Positions 1 to 8,988 of a DNA stretch of 64,000 nucleotides are shown here, in pieces. The DNA is from Sphingorhabdus sp. EL138 (GTDB lineage: Bacteria > Pseudomonadota > Alphaproteobacteria > Sphingomonadales > Sphingomonadaceae), in NCBI RefSeq assembly GCF_900258045.1, contig NZ_OGVD01000004.1, positions 930,001 to 994,000 on the forward strand, written 5' to 3'. Below the pieces are notes generated by a model that was not told the DNA's origin, did not search any database, and was given only the letters and a program-made list of their open reading frames with translations. Each line of letters begins with the position of its first letter. Position 1 is the first letter of the stretch. A program made the translations under genes and the position numbers.

Positions 1-1146
1 TCCCTGCGCCAGGATGATCAGCTTCTTGCCATCCGGAAATTCGACTTCATCGACCTGTGGTTTGATCTCGTTCCACTTCATGTTCTGCAGACCGGCAATC
101 TGGATCTCGCTGTCGAAATGGCCGATATTGCAGACAATCGCGCGGTCTTTCATCTCGCGCATGTGGTCGACGGTGATCACGTCTTTGTTGCCTGTGGCGG
201 TCACGAAGATATCAGCGCGTTTAGTCGCTTCTTCCATGGTGACAACTTCATAGCCTTCCATCGAAGCCTGCAAAGCACAGATGGGATCGACTTCAGTCAC
301 AATGACACGCGCGCCGCCATTCCGGAGGGAGTCAGCAGAACCTTTACCAACATCACCAAAGCCAGCCACACAGGCCACTTTACCGGCTAGCATAACATCT
401 GTCGCACGGCGAACGGCGTCGACCAGCGATTCTTTACAACCGTAAAGATTATCGAATTTCGACTTGGTCACGCTGTCGTTCACATTGATCGCCGGGAAAG
501 GCAATTTTCCCTGCTTGGCGAGGTCATAGAGACGGTGAACACCAGTGGTGGTTTCTTCCGAAACGCCCTTAATGGTCTCAACCGTCTTGGTCAGATAGCC
601 CGGACGTTCGGCCACAAAGCGCTTCAGCGTCGCAACAAAGACTTCCTCTTCTTCATTTTCAGGTGTGAACAGCTCTTCACCTGCTTCCACACGTGCACCC
701 CAAAGCGCGAACATGGTTGCATCGCCGCCGTCATCCAGGATCAGATTGCAGGTTTCTTCCGGACCCCAATCGAAGATACGCTCGACATAAGCCCAATATT
801 CTTCCAGCGTTTCGCCCTTGATGGCGAATACTGGCGTTCCACCAGCGGCAATCGCAGCGGCGGCATGATCCTGTGTTGAATAGATGTTGCAGGAAGCCCA
901 GCGGACCGTTGCGCCCAGTGCCAGAAGTGTTTCGATCAACACCGCTGTTTGGATTGTCATGTGCAACGAACCGGTAATCCGTGCGCCTTTCAAAGGCTGT
1001 TCAGCACCAAATTCTTCGCGCAAAGCCATCAGGCCGGGCATTTCAGTTTCGGCAATCTCGATTTCCTTACGACCGAAGTCGGCAAGGGAAATATCCTTGA
1101 TCACATAATCCTGTGTTTGTGTATCCGCTGCGGTAGCCACATTCAT
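1..1146 (-). CDS. ahcY: Adenosylhomocysteinase (3' end beyond window)
   Basis: S-adenosyl-L-homocysteine hydrolase: reversibly cleaves SAH to adenosine and homocysteine in the cytoplasm, relieving product inhibition of methyltransferases in the methionine cycle. The first 382 codons are present; the family is about 465-470 residues, so the C-terminus lies left of the window. The start [10 protein letters not shown] follows an AAGGAG ribosome site. Visible family signatures are the substrate-domain [13 protein letters not shown], the NAD-dependent segment [18 protein letters not shown] and the Rossmann motif [15 protein letters not shown] perfect palindrome at 1228-1251 lies upstream and may be its operator. 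Identification is certain. Confidence 0.98.
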   Translation of the reverse strand, partial: MNVATAADTQTQDYVIKDISLADFGRKEIEIAETEMPGLMALREEFGAEQPLKGARITGSLHMTIQTAVLIETLLALGATVRWASCNIYSTQDHAAAAIAAGGTPVFAIKGETLEEYWAYVERIFDWGPEETCNLILDDGGDATMFALWGARVEAGEELFTPENEEEEVFVATLKRFVAERPGYLTKTVETIKGVSEETTTGVHRLYDLAKQGKLPFPAINVNDSVTKSKFDNLYGCKESLVDAVRRATDVMLAGKVACVAGFGDVGKGSADSLRNGGARVIVTEVDPICALQASMEGYEVVTMEEATKRADIFVTATGNKDVITVDHMREMKDRAIVCNIGHFDSEIQIAGLQNMKWNEIKPQVDEVEFPDGKKLIILAQG

Positions 1147-1227
1147 TCTCCTTGAAAGACGAATTGCCGCACCGGAAATCCCGTGCGGCAGTTTCATCAT
1201 TCCTTAGCTTCTTGCGGCTTTGGAAGC

Positions 1228-1251
1228 AAATATAAAGATGTCTTTATATTT
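1228..1251. promoter_or_regulatory. Perfect 24-bp palindrome upstream of ahcY (candidate SAH-responsive operator)
   Basis: AAATATAAAGA-TG-TCTTTATATTT: 11-bp arms match perfectly around a 2-bp centre, about 80 bp upstream of the ahcY start and 13 bp from the end of the preceding gene. ArsR-family SahR regulators are known to control SAH-recycling genes in Proteobacteria through AT-rich palindromes. Assigning this site to SahR is inference from position and symmetry. Confidence 0.55.
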
Positions 1252-1263
1252 ATAATTTAGTTA

Positions 1264-1761
1264 CTAATTTTCGCTTGATGCGATAACAATCCCACAGCGA
1301 CCACCTGGCAAATTCGGTGACAATCCGTGAAATTGCGAAATATTGACCAGCGATGATAGCTTGCCGTCACTATCTGCCGCAGAATTTGCCAGATCTTTCA
1401 TGGTTTTGCATTCTGACAAATCACCGGAACCGGCACCGTATTTGTTGGCCAAGGAAACTGCATAGCGATCATAATGCTTCATCGCCTGTTTCTTGTTCCG
1501 GCCCTTCGCAAAATGTCCCCGAAGTATCCCGTTGCCAAGTTTTAACACCGGCTTTTTGTCGCGAACGAAGCGGTTATAATGAGGCAGAACATCATGTTCC
1601 GACTTCACGCAACGTAGCGCGGCAACCATGAGGCGGGATTGCAGGTCACGAACATGAGCGGCATCTGCTGCTGCCGGTGTCCAGCAGGCTGCTTGAGCGG
1701 ATCCCGCCAATGTGACGCTTGTGATTATCCCGACCAAAATGGATTTGTTAAACTTAGACAT
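1264..1761 (-). CDS. Small exported hypothetical protein, Cys-containing
   Basis: 165 residues beginning MSKFNKSILVGIITSVTLAG, a clear Sec signal peptide with a likely cleavage site after AQA. The mature part starts ACWTPAAADAAHVRDLQS and has four cysteines (within ACW, LRC, SEC and GRC), suggesting two disulfides in the periplasm. It is rich in basic residues in the middle and has no catalytic motif I recognise. A GGGGA ribosome site precedes the ATG. It is transcribed in the same direction as ahcY, but the palindrome between them suggests a separate promoter for ahcY. The coding call is good; the function is unknown. Confidence 0.8.
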   Translation of the reverse strand: MSKFNKSILVGIITSVTLAGSAQAACWTPAAADAAHVRDLQSRLMVAALRCVKSEHDVLPHYNRFVRDKKPVLKLGNGILRGHFAKGRNKKQAMKHYDRYAVSLANKYGAGSGDLSECKTMKDLANSAADSDGKLSSLVNISQFHGLSPNLPGGRCGIVIASSEN

Positions 1762-1897
1762 TCCCCTAATCCCCTATTCCCATTGAGGACTACACAGTTG
1801 TTCTTTCTGACTTAGGGAATTTCTAAAGGCGTTGGTTAAGCGATGTTCATCATCCAAGTAGCGATAATTATGGGATAATCGTAATCTTCACCTGATT

Positions 1898-2476
1898 TCA
1901 TGCGCTGCCAAACTGACCCGACAACATGCCTGGATCAATCCCTTGTGCCTTCCAGGCCATTTCCCATTTATCTTTGGCCTCGGTTTCATAGAGCCATTCT
2001 GGCTCGCCTTGTGTCACCGACCATCCGTTTTGGGTTAGTTCTTGCTCCAACTGCCCTGCTCCCCAACCGGAATAACCCAGCGCCGCGATCCATTTTTTCG
2101 GACCACGGTCTTTGGCGATAGCACCCAATATATCCAGCGAACTGCTCAATCCCCAGCGATCGCCAACCTGCAAAGTATCCGACAGATTGAAATCGAGACT
2201 GTGGAGAATGAAGCCCCGATGCACCTCAACCGGTCCGCCGACGAAAACATCGCGATCTTCCAAAGCTTCTGCTTCGATGTCAAATTGCTCCAAAATGCCG
2301 TTGAAGCTGATGTCCGTTGATATCTCACCAATATTGATGCCGAGTGCGCCATGCTCATCGTGCGAGCAAATTGCGATGATGGATCGGGCAAACCGCGGAT
2401 CAGCCATGCCCGGTGTTGCAAGCAAAAACTGGCCAGAAAAATAGAGCGGATCATCCATGTCATTAGCATAAGTCAC
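1898..2476 (-). CDS. YqgE/AlgH family protein (UPF0301)
   Basis: 192 residues, typical length for the family. Signatures are the N-terminal GQFLLATPGMADPRFARSI, the central GINIG, VGGPV followed by FILHS, and the C-terminal LGYSGWGAGQLEQEL. In other bacteria the family (AlgH/YqgE) is a cytoplasmic protein of poorly defined regulatory role and is often encoded near ruvX; here ruvX is about 47 kb away. The gene is divergent from the peroxiredoxin gene at 2608. The family call is certain; the function is not defined. Confidence 0.93.
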   Translation of the reverse strand: MTYANDMDDPLYFSGQFLLATPGMADPRFARSIIAICSHDEHGALGINIGEISTDISFNGILEQFDIEAEALEDRDVFVGGPVEVHRGFILHSLDFNLSDTLQVGDRWGLSSSLDILGAIAKDRGPKKWIAALGYSGWGAGQLEQELTQNGWSVTQGEPEWLYETEAKDKWEMAWKAQGIDPGMLSGQFGSA

Positions 2477-2607
2477 TTATCACGCCGTGCCCATGGTAAA
2501 TTCGATAAACGGAGCATTATCATTACATTGCTTGCAATTTCACGATGCTGTCACCACAACATAATAACAAACATCGATATCCCCAAAATTTGTAAGGAGC
2601 GACAAAC

Positions 2608-3084
2608 ATGATCAATAAAGGCGACAAAATACCCGAGGTAAACCTTGTAAAAGCGACAGAAAATGGCCCCGAGCAAGTTAGCTCCTCAGACTATTTTGCG
2701 GGCAAGAAAGTGGCCCTTTTCTCAGTCCCCGGTGCCTATACTCCTACCTGTTCGGCCAAGCATCTGCCTGGCTATGTCGAGAAGGCCGAAGAGCTCAAAG
2801 CCAAAGGCGTTGATGAAATCGCCTGCACCGCCGTCAATGATGCTTTCGTTCTCGGCGCCTGGAACAAGGATGCTGGCTCTGAAGATGTCACCATGCTCGC
2901 CGATGGCAATGGCGATTTTGCCAAGGCCGTAGGTCTTGAGATGGATGGTTCCGGCTTTGGTTTGGGCACCCGTGGTCAACGCTTCTCCATGATCGTCAAT
3001 GACGGTGTGGTTGAAGAATTGAATGTCGAAGCACCCGGTGATTTCAAGGTTAGCGCTGCCGACTATATGCTTGACCAGCTTTAA
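2608..3084 (+). CDS. Peroxiredoxin, Prx5/hybrid type
   Basis: 158-residue cytoplasmic thiol peroxidase that reduces hydrogen or alkyl peroxides. The peroxidatic Cys48 lies in PGAYTPTCS, the classical Prx5-group motif; Cys73 in EIACTAVND matches the usual second Cys of this group. The resolving reductant is probably glutathione/glutaredoxin or thioredoxin and cannot be decided from sequence. An AAGGAG site lies 8 nt before the ATG. It stands alone between divergent yqgE and a convergent aldo/keto reductase gene. Confidence 0.95.
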   Translation: MINKGDKIPEVNLVKATENGPEQVSSSDYFAGKKVALFSVPGAYTPTCSAKHLPGYVEKAEELKAKGVDEIACTAVNDAFVLGAWNKDAGSEDVTMLADGNGDFAKAVGLEMDGSGFGLGTRGQRFSMIVNDGVVEELNVEAPGDFKVSAADYMLDQL

Positions 3085-3108
3085 ACGACATAATGGCGGA
3101 CGGCTTGC

Positions 3109-4020
3109 TCAGCTTGCAAAGTCGTTCGCCATCTTTTCCCTCAACCTGCTATGTGGGACAGGCTTGTGGAGTACGGCAATGTTCTCCCGCATATGATCCA
3201 CCCGACTTGTTGCTGGAATGGTAACGGTGACTGCGGGATGAGAGACGATATATTGCAGCAGATATTGCGCCCAGTTCTTGCTACCGATTTTATTCGCCAG
3301 ATCGGGCAATACCCTGCCCCGTACTGAATCGAGCAACCGACCTTCCTGGAACGGGCGATTCACGATCACTCCGATATTCCGGTCCGAAGCTAATGGTAGC
3401 AATCTGTCCTCAGCTCTGCGATCGGCTATATTGTAAGAAAACTGAACAAAATCGATAGGTTCGTTTTTCATAATCTGCTCGAGAAGATCATAGTTGATGC
3501 CATCATAGCTGGTCACGCCAACATAGCGCAAATTGCCAGCTTCCTTCATAGCAAACAGCGTTTTCAGCTGCACCCGCCAATCGACTAGATTATGCACCTG
3601 CAGAAGATCGAATTTCGGCAAGTTCCATCTGGAGCGGCTTTCCTCTATCTGGCGTTGCCCTTCGGTTAAACCACTAGTCCAGACCTTGTCAGCAGAAAAC
3701 AGACCGTCGGCATTGTCCAGCTTTTGCACTGCGTTACCAATGACAGTCTGGGAACTGCCGTACATCGGAGACGAATCGACAACCCGGCCGCCGCAATCGA
3801 AGAACAACCGAAGGATGTCAGCTCGCGTTTCCAGAGCCGATTGATCATCTCCAATATCAAACGTCCGCCAGCTGCCCATTCCGATCACCGGAATATTTTC
3901 TCCGGATGACGGAATGGGGCGCAACAGGGTTTTCCGAGTGCGCAGCGGCGTGTTGGATGTCAAAAGTAGGGTAGAGGCCGCCAGGCCAGCCACAAACCTT
4001 CTTCTATCCAATTGTGCCAT
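3109..4020 (-). CDS. Aldo/keto reductase with Tat signal
   Basis: 303 residues. The N-terminus MAQLDRRRFVAGLAASTLLL carries twin arginines plus a hydrophobic stretch, so export by the Tat system is likely. The AKR tetrad is present: Asp and Tyr in RVVDSSPMYGSS, Lys in ADKVWTSG and His in LLQVHNLVDW. NADPH-dependent carbonyl reduction is the family reaction; the substrate is unknown. It ends next to the peroxiredoxin and starts 4 nt after the stop of the M2 peptidase gene, so the two are probably cotranscribed. The fold is sure; export needs testing because NADPH is cytoplasmic and folded export with cofactor would be required. Confidence 0.88.
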   Translation of the reverse strand: MAQLDRRRFVAGLAASTLLLTSNTPLRTRKTLLRPIPSSGENIPVIGMGSWRTFDIGDDQSALETRADILRLFFDCGGRVVDSSPMYGSSQTVIGNAVQKLDNADGLFSADKVWTSGLTEGQRQIEESRSRWNLPKFDLLQVHNLVDWRVQLKTLFAMKEAGNLRYVGVTSYDGINYDLLEQIMKNEPIDFVQFSYNIADRRAEDRLLPLASDRNIGVIVNRPFQEGRLLDSVRGRVLPDLANKIGSKNWAQYLLQYIVSHPAVTVTIPATSRVDHMRENIAVLHKPVPHSRLREKMANDFAS

Positions 4021-4024
4021 TAGC

Positions 4025-5863
4025 TCACCATCCGCAGGATTTGCCTTTATTCTCTTCCTTCAACCAATCCATCAGCGGCTCAAAATAGCTGATCATTGCT
4101 GACCCATCCATTTCGCGGGTGCCGGTAAAGGCTTCCAGTGCATCGGGCCAAGGTTTGGATGCGCCCAGCTCCAGCATCGCGTTCAGCTTGGCACCAACCT
4201 CTTTGTTGCCGTAGAAAGAGCAACGGTGGAGCGGGCCTTCCCAACCGGCTGCATCACAGGCCGCTTTGTAGAATTGAAACTGCAAGATACGCGCAAGGAA
4301 ATAGCGCGAATAAGGCGTGTTGCCCGGAATGTGATATTTTGCGCCAGGGTCGAACGCGTCCGCTGGGCGATCTACCGGCGGCGTAATACCCTGATATTGG
4401 CGTTTCAGATCATGCCATGCCTGCGTATATTCCGCTGGCTGGATATCGCCGGAGAAAACCTGCCAACGCCATTTATCGACCAGCAAGCCAAAGGGTAGAA
4501 ACGCTACCTTGTCCATCGCCTGCCGTAACAGCAATCCGACATCCTTGTCCTCGCTTGGAACTTTATCGGCATCAAGCAAACCAACCTGCACCAGATATTC
4601 CGGCGTGATCGACAGTGCAATCATGTCGCCAATGGCTTCGTGGAAACCATCATTGGCGCCGTCGAGATGCAAATAGCTCTGCTTGTTATAGGCGCGCTGA
4701 TAATAGTTATGACCGAGCTCGTGGTGGATAGTGACAAAATCATCACCATTGACCTTGATGCACATCTTGATGCGGATATCGTCGACATTGTCGATATCCC
4801 AGGCGCTGGCATGACAAACGACCTCGCGGTCTGCCGGCTTGGTAAACTGTGATCGTGTGTAAAAGGTGTCCGGCAGCGGATCAAAACCAAGGGAGGAGAA
4901 AAATTGTTCTCCGGCCTTCACCATTTTCATCGCATCATAGCCTTTGGAGGTCAGCAATTCGGTCGTATCGAAGCCAATGTCACCAGCACCTTCAGGCGCG
5001 ACTATTTGGTAGATATTACCCCATTCCTGCGCCCACATATTGCCGAGCAGGTCTGCGCGGATCGGGCCGGTTTTGGCCTGCACCGCATCACCATATTTTT
5101 CGTTCAACTTGTCGCGGGTATAACAATGCAGCTCATCATAAAGTGGCTTCACCTGGTTCCACAGCTTGTCTGTTAGCTTGGCAAAATCATCCGCCGGCAT
5201 GTCGTAGCCAGAGCGCCACATCGCACCGACATCGGCAAAGCCCAATTCCTTTGCGCCTTCATTGGCAATTTCAACCATGCGGGCATAATCATCCTTCATC
5301 GGCGCACCGACATTGCTGTGCCAGCTTGCCCACATTTCGGAGAGCTCGTCCGGGTTACGATTTGTGCCCATGGCCGCTTCGATGTCAGAACCGTTAATCT
5401 CTTCGCCTTTTAGCGTTCCTTTGCCTTTGCCATAGGCAGAGTTCAATTTGGTGGCGATGGTGTTCAATTCCGTTGCGGCGCCCTCCGTGGTTGGCGCGGG
5501 AAGCACAATACCGCCACGCAGCTTGTCGAGCTTGCGTGTGGTTACCGCATCAAGTCCCGCGACGTTGTTGAATTTGGCTGCATCAATCGCGGCCTGCACC
5601 GACATGGTAGTCCCTTCGGCACCGACCTTCGCTGCCAAGGCATCCGTATCCTCGGTGATATAGGTTGCATTGATCCAATAAATCCGCCCCGCATTGACCG
5701 AAAAATCGAACATCTTCTTTTCGGTTTTTTCGACAAATTTCTTAGCATCTTCTGCCGTAGGCTTGGCTTTATCAGCCATTTCACCACCTTCATGATGTTT
5801 TGCGTGAACCGGCGCGCTGAACGCTATGGTGGCAAGAGCGATGATCGAAGCGGCTGTTTTCAT
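4025..5863 (-). CDS. M2 family peptidyl-dipeptidase (ACE-like)
   Basis: 612-residue zinc metallopeptidase homologous to angiotensin-converting enzyme, expected to remove C-terminal dipeptides from periplasmic peptides. It has a Sec signal (cleavage near VHA-KHHEGG), the zinc motif HELGH near residue 380 within VTIHHELGHNYYQ, and the third ligand region EAIGDMIALS about 25 residues later. Length and architecture are those of bacterial single-domain M2 enzymes, common in Sphingomonadales. The His-rich KHHEGG at the mature N-terminus is notable. It is probably cotranscribed with the aldo/keto reductase downstream. Confidence 0.96.
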   Translation of the reverse strand: MKTAASIIALATIAFSAPVHAKHHEGGEMADKAKPTAEDAKKFVEKTEKKMFDFSVNAGRIYWINATYITEDTDALAAKVGAEGTTMSVQAAIDAAKFNNVAGLDAVTTRKLDKLRGGIVLPAPTTEGAATELNTIATKLNSAYGKGKGTLKGEEINGSDIEAAMGTNRNPDELSEMWASWHSNVGAPMKDDYARMVEIANEGAKELGFADVGAMWRSGYDMPADDFAKLTDKLWNQVKPLYDELHCYTRDKLNEKYGDAVQAKTGPIRADLLGNMWAQEWGNIYQIVAPEGAGDIGFDTTELLTSKGYDAMKMVKAGEQFFSSLGFDPLPDTFYTRSQFTKPADREVVCHASAWDIDNVDDIRIKMCIKVNGDDFVTIHHELGHNYYQRAYNKQSYLHLDGANDGFHEAIGDMIALSITPEYLVQVGLLDADKVPSEDKDVGLLLRQAMDKVAFLPFGLLVDKWRWQVFSGDIQPAEYTQAWHDLKRQYQGITPPVDRPADAFDPGAKYHIPGNTPYSRYFLARILQFQFYKAACDAAGWEGPLHRCSFYGNKEVGAKLNAMLELGASKPWPDALEAFTGTREMDGSAMISYFEPLMDWLKEENKGKSCGW

Positions 5864-5918
5864 GGCTTATCCTCTGTGTTTGAATTTTGGTATGAACTGA
5901 AACTTTCTCGCGGGATCG

Positions 5919-6446
5919 TCAAGCGCGTCTTTCGCGTCGGCGCCAGATCAGGGCAATGATCATGCCGATTGTGCCGATGATCCAGGTTGCGATCTTTATC
6001 GGTCGAGCTAAAGCGGCGATGCCCGCCAGCGTATCGCTACCCTTTTCCTGCAATAATTGCGTGATCTGACTCAGCGTCTCAACATAGTCAAACAGCCCGA
6101 ACAGAAAATAGATCAGCACCATGAACAGGCCAAGCTTCTTGAGTGATGGAGATTTGGCCTCCTGCCAGATCAGGCGTCCGCCCAATATCCCGCCAATGGA
6201 ATAAAGACCGATAAACACAAGATCGCCGATCATGGACCATTTGGCATAACTCATCTTCCCTGCCTCCGCCCAGCTTAGTTGAATGGCATCAACCCGCTCG
6301 GCCGTCGCCGCGCTTTGATGATCCAAAATTCCGGCAGGAGCGACATCTGTGATGAGCGGCCCACCGGTTGCCACCAGAACGAGGAACAACGCGAAACCGC
6401 CCAACCAGAAAATCCAGAAATTACGCCAACTTATATATCCCGGCAT
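5919..6446 (-). CDS. Hypothetical inner-membrane protein
   Basis: 175 residues with about four hydrophobic segments: residues 9-31, 70-92, 104-125 and 145-167, ending in a basic tail RRRERRA. The loop after the first segment (ILDHQSAATAERVDAIQLSWAEAG) is probably periplasmic. No family is recognised with confidence. The gene lies 15 nt downstream of the alpha/beta hydrolase gene and 55 nt upstream of the M2 peptidase start, so it could be cotranscribed with the hydrolase/GFA set. Function unknown. Confidence 0.8.
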   Translation of the reverse strand: MPGYISWRNFWIFWLGGFALFLVLVATGGPLITDVAPAGILDHQSAATAERVDAIQLSWAEAGKMSYAKWSMIGDLVFIGLYSIGGILGGRLIWQEAKSPSLKKLGLFMVLIYFLFGLFDYVETLSQITQLLQEKGSDTLAGIAALARPIKIATWIIGTIGMIIALIWRRRERRA

Positions 6447-6461
6447 CTGTCATTCTCTCCC

Positions 6462-7226
6462 TTATTGATTTGCGCTCAAAAAAAGCACCATCTCTTGCGC
6501 CATTTCGGGTTCTGTCACACTGCTCATATGCGTGCCTGGTACCGCAACATGATACCCGTGTGGCAGCAGGTTTGCCAGCGCCTCGGGGTCGCCATTGTCT
6601 CGATCTTCCGATCCACAAAGCACCAGCGTTGGTGTCGTGATAGTCTCTATGGCGTCCGGTTGCATATCCGAGAATGTCTTTAGCAAATGCGCAGCAGCCA
6701 CGGTATCGACTTTCTGGCTTTTCATAAACTGAATCGCCATCCAATGCGGATCACCACGTTTCGCCGTATCGCGCAGCTCAATCGCCTTGAGGAAGAAGCC
6801 TTGCCGCCGATCCCAACCTGCCAGGCCTTCCAGCCCCATACCCGCAAGGATCGCTTTTCCAGGTGCAATTTTTGTGGTGAGCAGTTTAGCGGTTGTCCGG
6901 GCGCCGAGTGAAAAACCGCCGAGATCATAATCGGGCAGATCGAAATGCTCAATCAGCGCCAGCGCGTCCTTGATCAGTACGTCCTGTGGATAGGCATCGC
7001 GTTCATGTGGCGCCTCGCTTTGCCCATGGGCACGCAGGTCGGGCATGATCACTCGAAAGCCAGCTTCCGCCAGATGACCAGCATGGCCAAATTTGATCCA
7101 ATTGGTCTCCGCATTGGAAAAAAGTCCGTGGAGCAGAATGACAGCGCGGCCCTGCCCCGTTTCATGGATTTTCAGTTTCACCCCGTCAAAGGAAGAGAAG
7201 TCCCAGCTTTTTATATCTACCATCAT
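6462..7226 (-). CDS. Alpha/beta hydrolase
   Basis: 254 residues of canonical alpha/beta-hydrolase fold: oxyanion strand VILLHGLFSN, nucleophile elbow GGFSLGART (Ser near 105), acid region LVLCGSEDRDNG and a C-terminal catalytic His near VPGTHMSSV. Cytoplasmic esterase or lipase-like; the substrate cannot be deduced. Its start overlaps the stop of the upstream GFA gene by 4 nt, indicating translational coupling. A second methionine (MVD) directly follows the first, so the start is uncertain by one codon. Confidence 0.9.
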   Translation of the reverse strand: MMVDIKSWDFSSFDGVKLKIHETGQGRAVILLHGLFSNAETNWIKFGHAGHLAEAGFRVIMPDLRAHGQSEAPHERDAYPQDVLIKDALALIEHFDLPDYDLGGFSLGARTTAKLLTTKIAPGKAILAGMGLEGLAGWDRRQGFFLKAIELRDTAKRGDPHWMAIQFMKSQKVDTVAAAHLLKTFSDMQPDAIETITTPTLVLCGSEDRDNGDPEALANLLPHGYHVAVPGTHMSSVTEPEMAQEMVLFLSANQ

Positions 7227-7666
7227 TGCCCCAAATTATTGCGCCAGGCGATCACATCGTCTGGCTGTGTCTGATGCTGATCCGTTTCCGGATCCAGCAT
7301 GATACCAGCCTGTTTTTTGGAAACCCATAAATGACCGACTGGTGCAATATTCTCTGAGTGATCGAAGGTGCCTACTTTCAGCGTTATCGCTGACGGCGGA
7401 TTGGTTCCACTATGCCACAGCCGCGTTCCGCAATCCCCGCAAAAATAATTGTATTTCCGTTTCCCACTATGTGCCGTGGTTTCAAACACCTTCGCCGTAC
7501 CGGTCACGGTCAAAACTTCATAAGCCATGGGAATGGACATTGAAAAAGCACTGGCGCTCTGTTTCTTGCACTCCCCGCAATGGCAGGCATAGGCTGGCGG
7601 TATTGGCCCTTTGAAGACGTAGCGCACAGCGCCACATTGGCAGCCTCCCGCATGCGTATCACTCAT
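7223..7666 (-). CDS. GFA family protein (CENP-V/GFA zinc domain), second of a pair
   Basis: 147 residues from the ATG that overlaps the upstream stop by 4 nt (ATGA at 7663-7666). A longer upstream reading is possible but lies inside the previous gene. Zinc-binding cysteines of the GFA fold are clear: GGCQCGAVRY near the start, ACHCGECKKQ around residue 30 and FCGDCGTRLW near residue 78. The family includes glutathione-dependent formaldehyde-activating enzyme, but most members are uncharacterised. It is a tandem paralogue of the gene at 7663-8112; the C-terminal HLWVSKKQAGI matches HFWVSSKQPWI in its neighbour. Confidence 0.92.
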   Translation of the reverse strand: MSDTHAGGCQCGAVRYVFKGPIPPAYACHCGECKKQSASAFSMSIPMAYEVLTVTGTAKVFETTAHSGKRKYNYFCGDCGTRLWHSGTNPPSAITLKVGTFDHSENIAPVGHLWVSKKQAGIMLDPETDQHQTQPDDVIAWRNNLGQ

Positions 7667-8112
7667 TCGGGACCAACATATTGCAGCCATTCTTCGCTCG
7701 ACTGCGGCTGCGTTTCGAGGGTTGGCACATCTTCGGGAATAGTGATCCAAGGTTGTTTGCTCGAAACCCAAAAATGCGCGGCGGGGCTTATGGTATTGCT
7801 GTTATCGAGGGTTCCGACACGGATACTGGCCAGACCGGCCCTTTGATCATTCGCAGCATAGATACGGCTCGTACATTTTGCACAGCCTGTAATGGTACTG
7901 ATCGCGCCACTGGGCTGCACAAATGTTCCCTCATTTAACTCGCCTTCAATGGTCAGATCCTTGGCCATGATACCCATGTGCAGACTGAACGCACTCCCGG
8001 TTCGTCGCTGACAATCCGTGCAATGGCAAGCATAGGGCCGCATCCTGAAACCGGGCTTGAGTTCATAACGGACAGCTCCGCACAGGCAACCACCGGTTAA
8101 TGTCCCTTCCAT
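7663..8112 (-). CDS. GFA family protein (CENP-V/GFA zinc domain), first of a pair
   Basis: 149 residues starting MEGTLTGGCLCGAVRY, chosen because GAGGAG lies just upstream; an in-frame extension to 8178 lacks a ribosome site. Cysteine pairs GGCLCG, ACHCTDCQRR and GCAKCTSRI form the expected zinc sites; the last CxxC is followed by SRIY rather than the usual GTxLW, so the third region is diverged from the paralogue downstream. First gene of an overlapping GFA-GFA-hydrolase operon. The reaction is unproved. Confidence 0.9.
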   Translation of the reverse strand: MEGTLTGGCLCGAVRYELKPGFRMRPYACHCTDCQRRTGSAFSLHMGIMAKDLTIEGELNEGTFVQPSGAISTITGCAKCTSRIYAANDQRAGLASIRVGTLDNSNTISPAAHFWVSSKQPWITIPEDVPTLETQPQSSEEWLQYVGPE

Positions 8113-8230
8113 CGCCCTACTCTCCTCTTTCTTGCCCGCCAAGTTACATCTTTGAACCGAGTAAAAGCCCACAGTCAATTTGCCATTGGTTCAAGCTGTG
8201 CGCCTTCTGTGACGTCGAAAAGCGGTAATG

Positions 8231-8878
8231 TCAGCGCTCAGCCAATCCCTTTTGTTTCATCCGCCAGACCGCCAGTTCGATCCGATCCTGTCCGAAAAAG
8301 GGTTCTCCGTCGAACATCAAGGTAGGCACGCCCCAGTGACCGGCGGCTTCCAGAGCTTTCTGATTGTCCGCGATTTCCGCATCCAGTTCTTCCGCGTTAG
8401 CCTCGGCTTCAGCTATTAATTCCGCGTGATTCAGTCCTGCCCGAGTGGCCGCTTGCTCCAGATGATCACCCTCATTCCAGCCCTGCACGCCGCCCCAGAT
8501 CAGCCGCGATACTTCATCGGCAAACTCCAGACCCTTACCGCGCCGGGAAGCCGCCTGCCCCATCCGTGTGAGTAGAAAGATGTGAGGCTGATCATCTGAT
8601 ATTTTGCGCGTGGCAATATCCTGCACAATTGGATCAGGATTGGGCGGCGCCATCGGAATATCCATATATTGCGCAACCCGAAAAATATCCTTGAACACGT
8701 AACCAAGCCAATTGGGATGGTTTTTCTCAAAGAAATCCGGCTCCCGGATTGCCAGCGGATAAACAAAACGCTGGTTGATCGAGAGATCATATTCCTGCGT
8801 TAGCGCAACATAACGGCGCGTCGCGAGATAGCTATAGGGTGAGCGGAAGGACCAATATACGTCTGCTTGTAAAGTCAT
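8231..8878 (-). CDS. 2-hydroxychromene-2-carboxylate isomerase / DsbA-like thioredoxin-fold protein
   Basis: 215 residues. The N-terminal VYWSFRSPYSYLATRRY carries the active-site serine of the HCCA isomerase/kappa-GST group in place of a CxxC, and the C-terminal WGVPTLMFDGEPFFGQDR is the family's cis-Pro loop and FxGQDR signature. Members use glutathione; HCCA isomerase acts in naphthalene degradation, but no aromatic catabolism genes surround this one, so a general glutathione-dependent role is as likely. It is monocistronic, with an ATG facing an AT-rich promoter region. Confidence 0.88.
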   Translation of the reverse strand: MTLQADVYWSFRSPYSYLATRRYVALTQEYDLSINQRFVYPLAIREPDFFEKNHPNWLGYVFKDIFRVAQYMDIPMAPPNPDPIVQDIATRKISDDQPHIFLLTRMGQAASRRGKGLEFADEVSRLIWGGVQGWNEGDHLEQAATRAGLNHAELIAEAEANAEELDAEIADNQKALEAAGHWGVPTLMFDGEPFFGQDRIELAVWRMKQKGLAER

Positions 8879-8988
8879 CGAAGTTCAATGCACTGAGATG
8901 CATTGTAAAGGCAAGTTTCAATACATGTTTGGCGCACGCAAGCATATATAGGCTATGCCAAAAATTTACCTGACGCATATCGCATTTG

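Noticed and set aside
1147-1263. SAH or SAM riboswitch before ahcY
   Set aside because: The only RNA structure is a simple hairpin TGCCGCAC/GTGCGGCA; the conserved riboswitch core sequences are absent, while a DNA palindrome is present.
3650-3700. Aldo/keto reductase apparently lacking the catalytic lysine
   Set aside because: On re-reading, the Lys is present in ADKVWTSG at the expected place after the Asp/Tyr motif, so the tetrad is complete.
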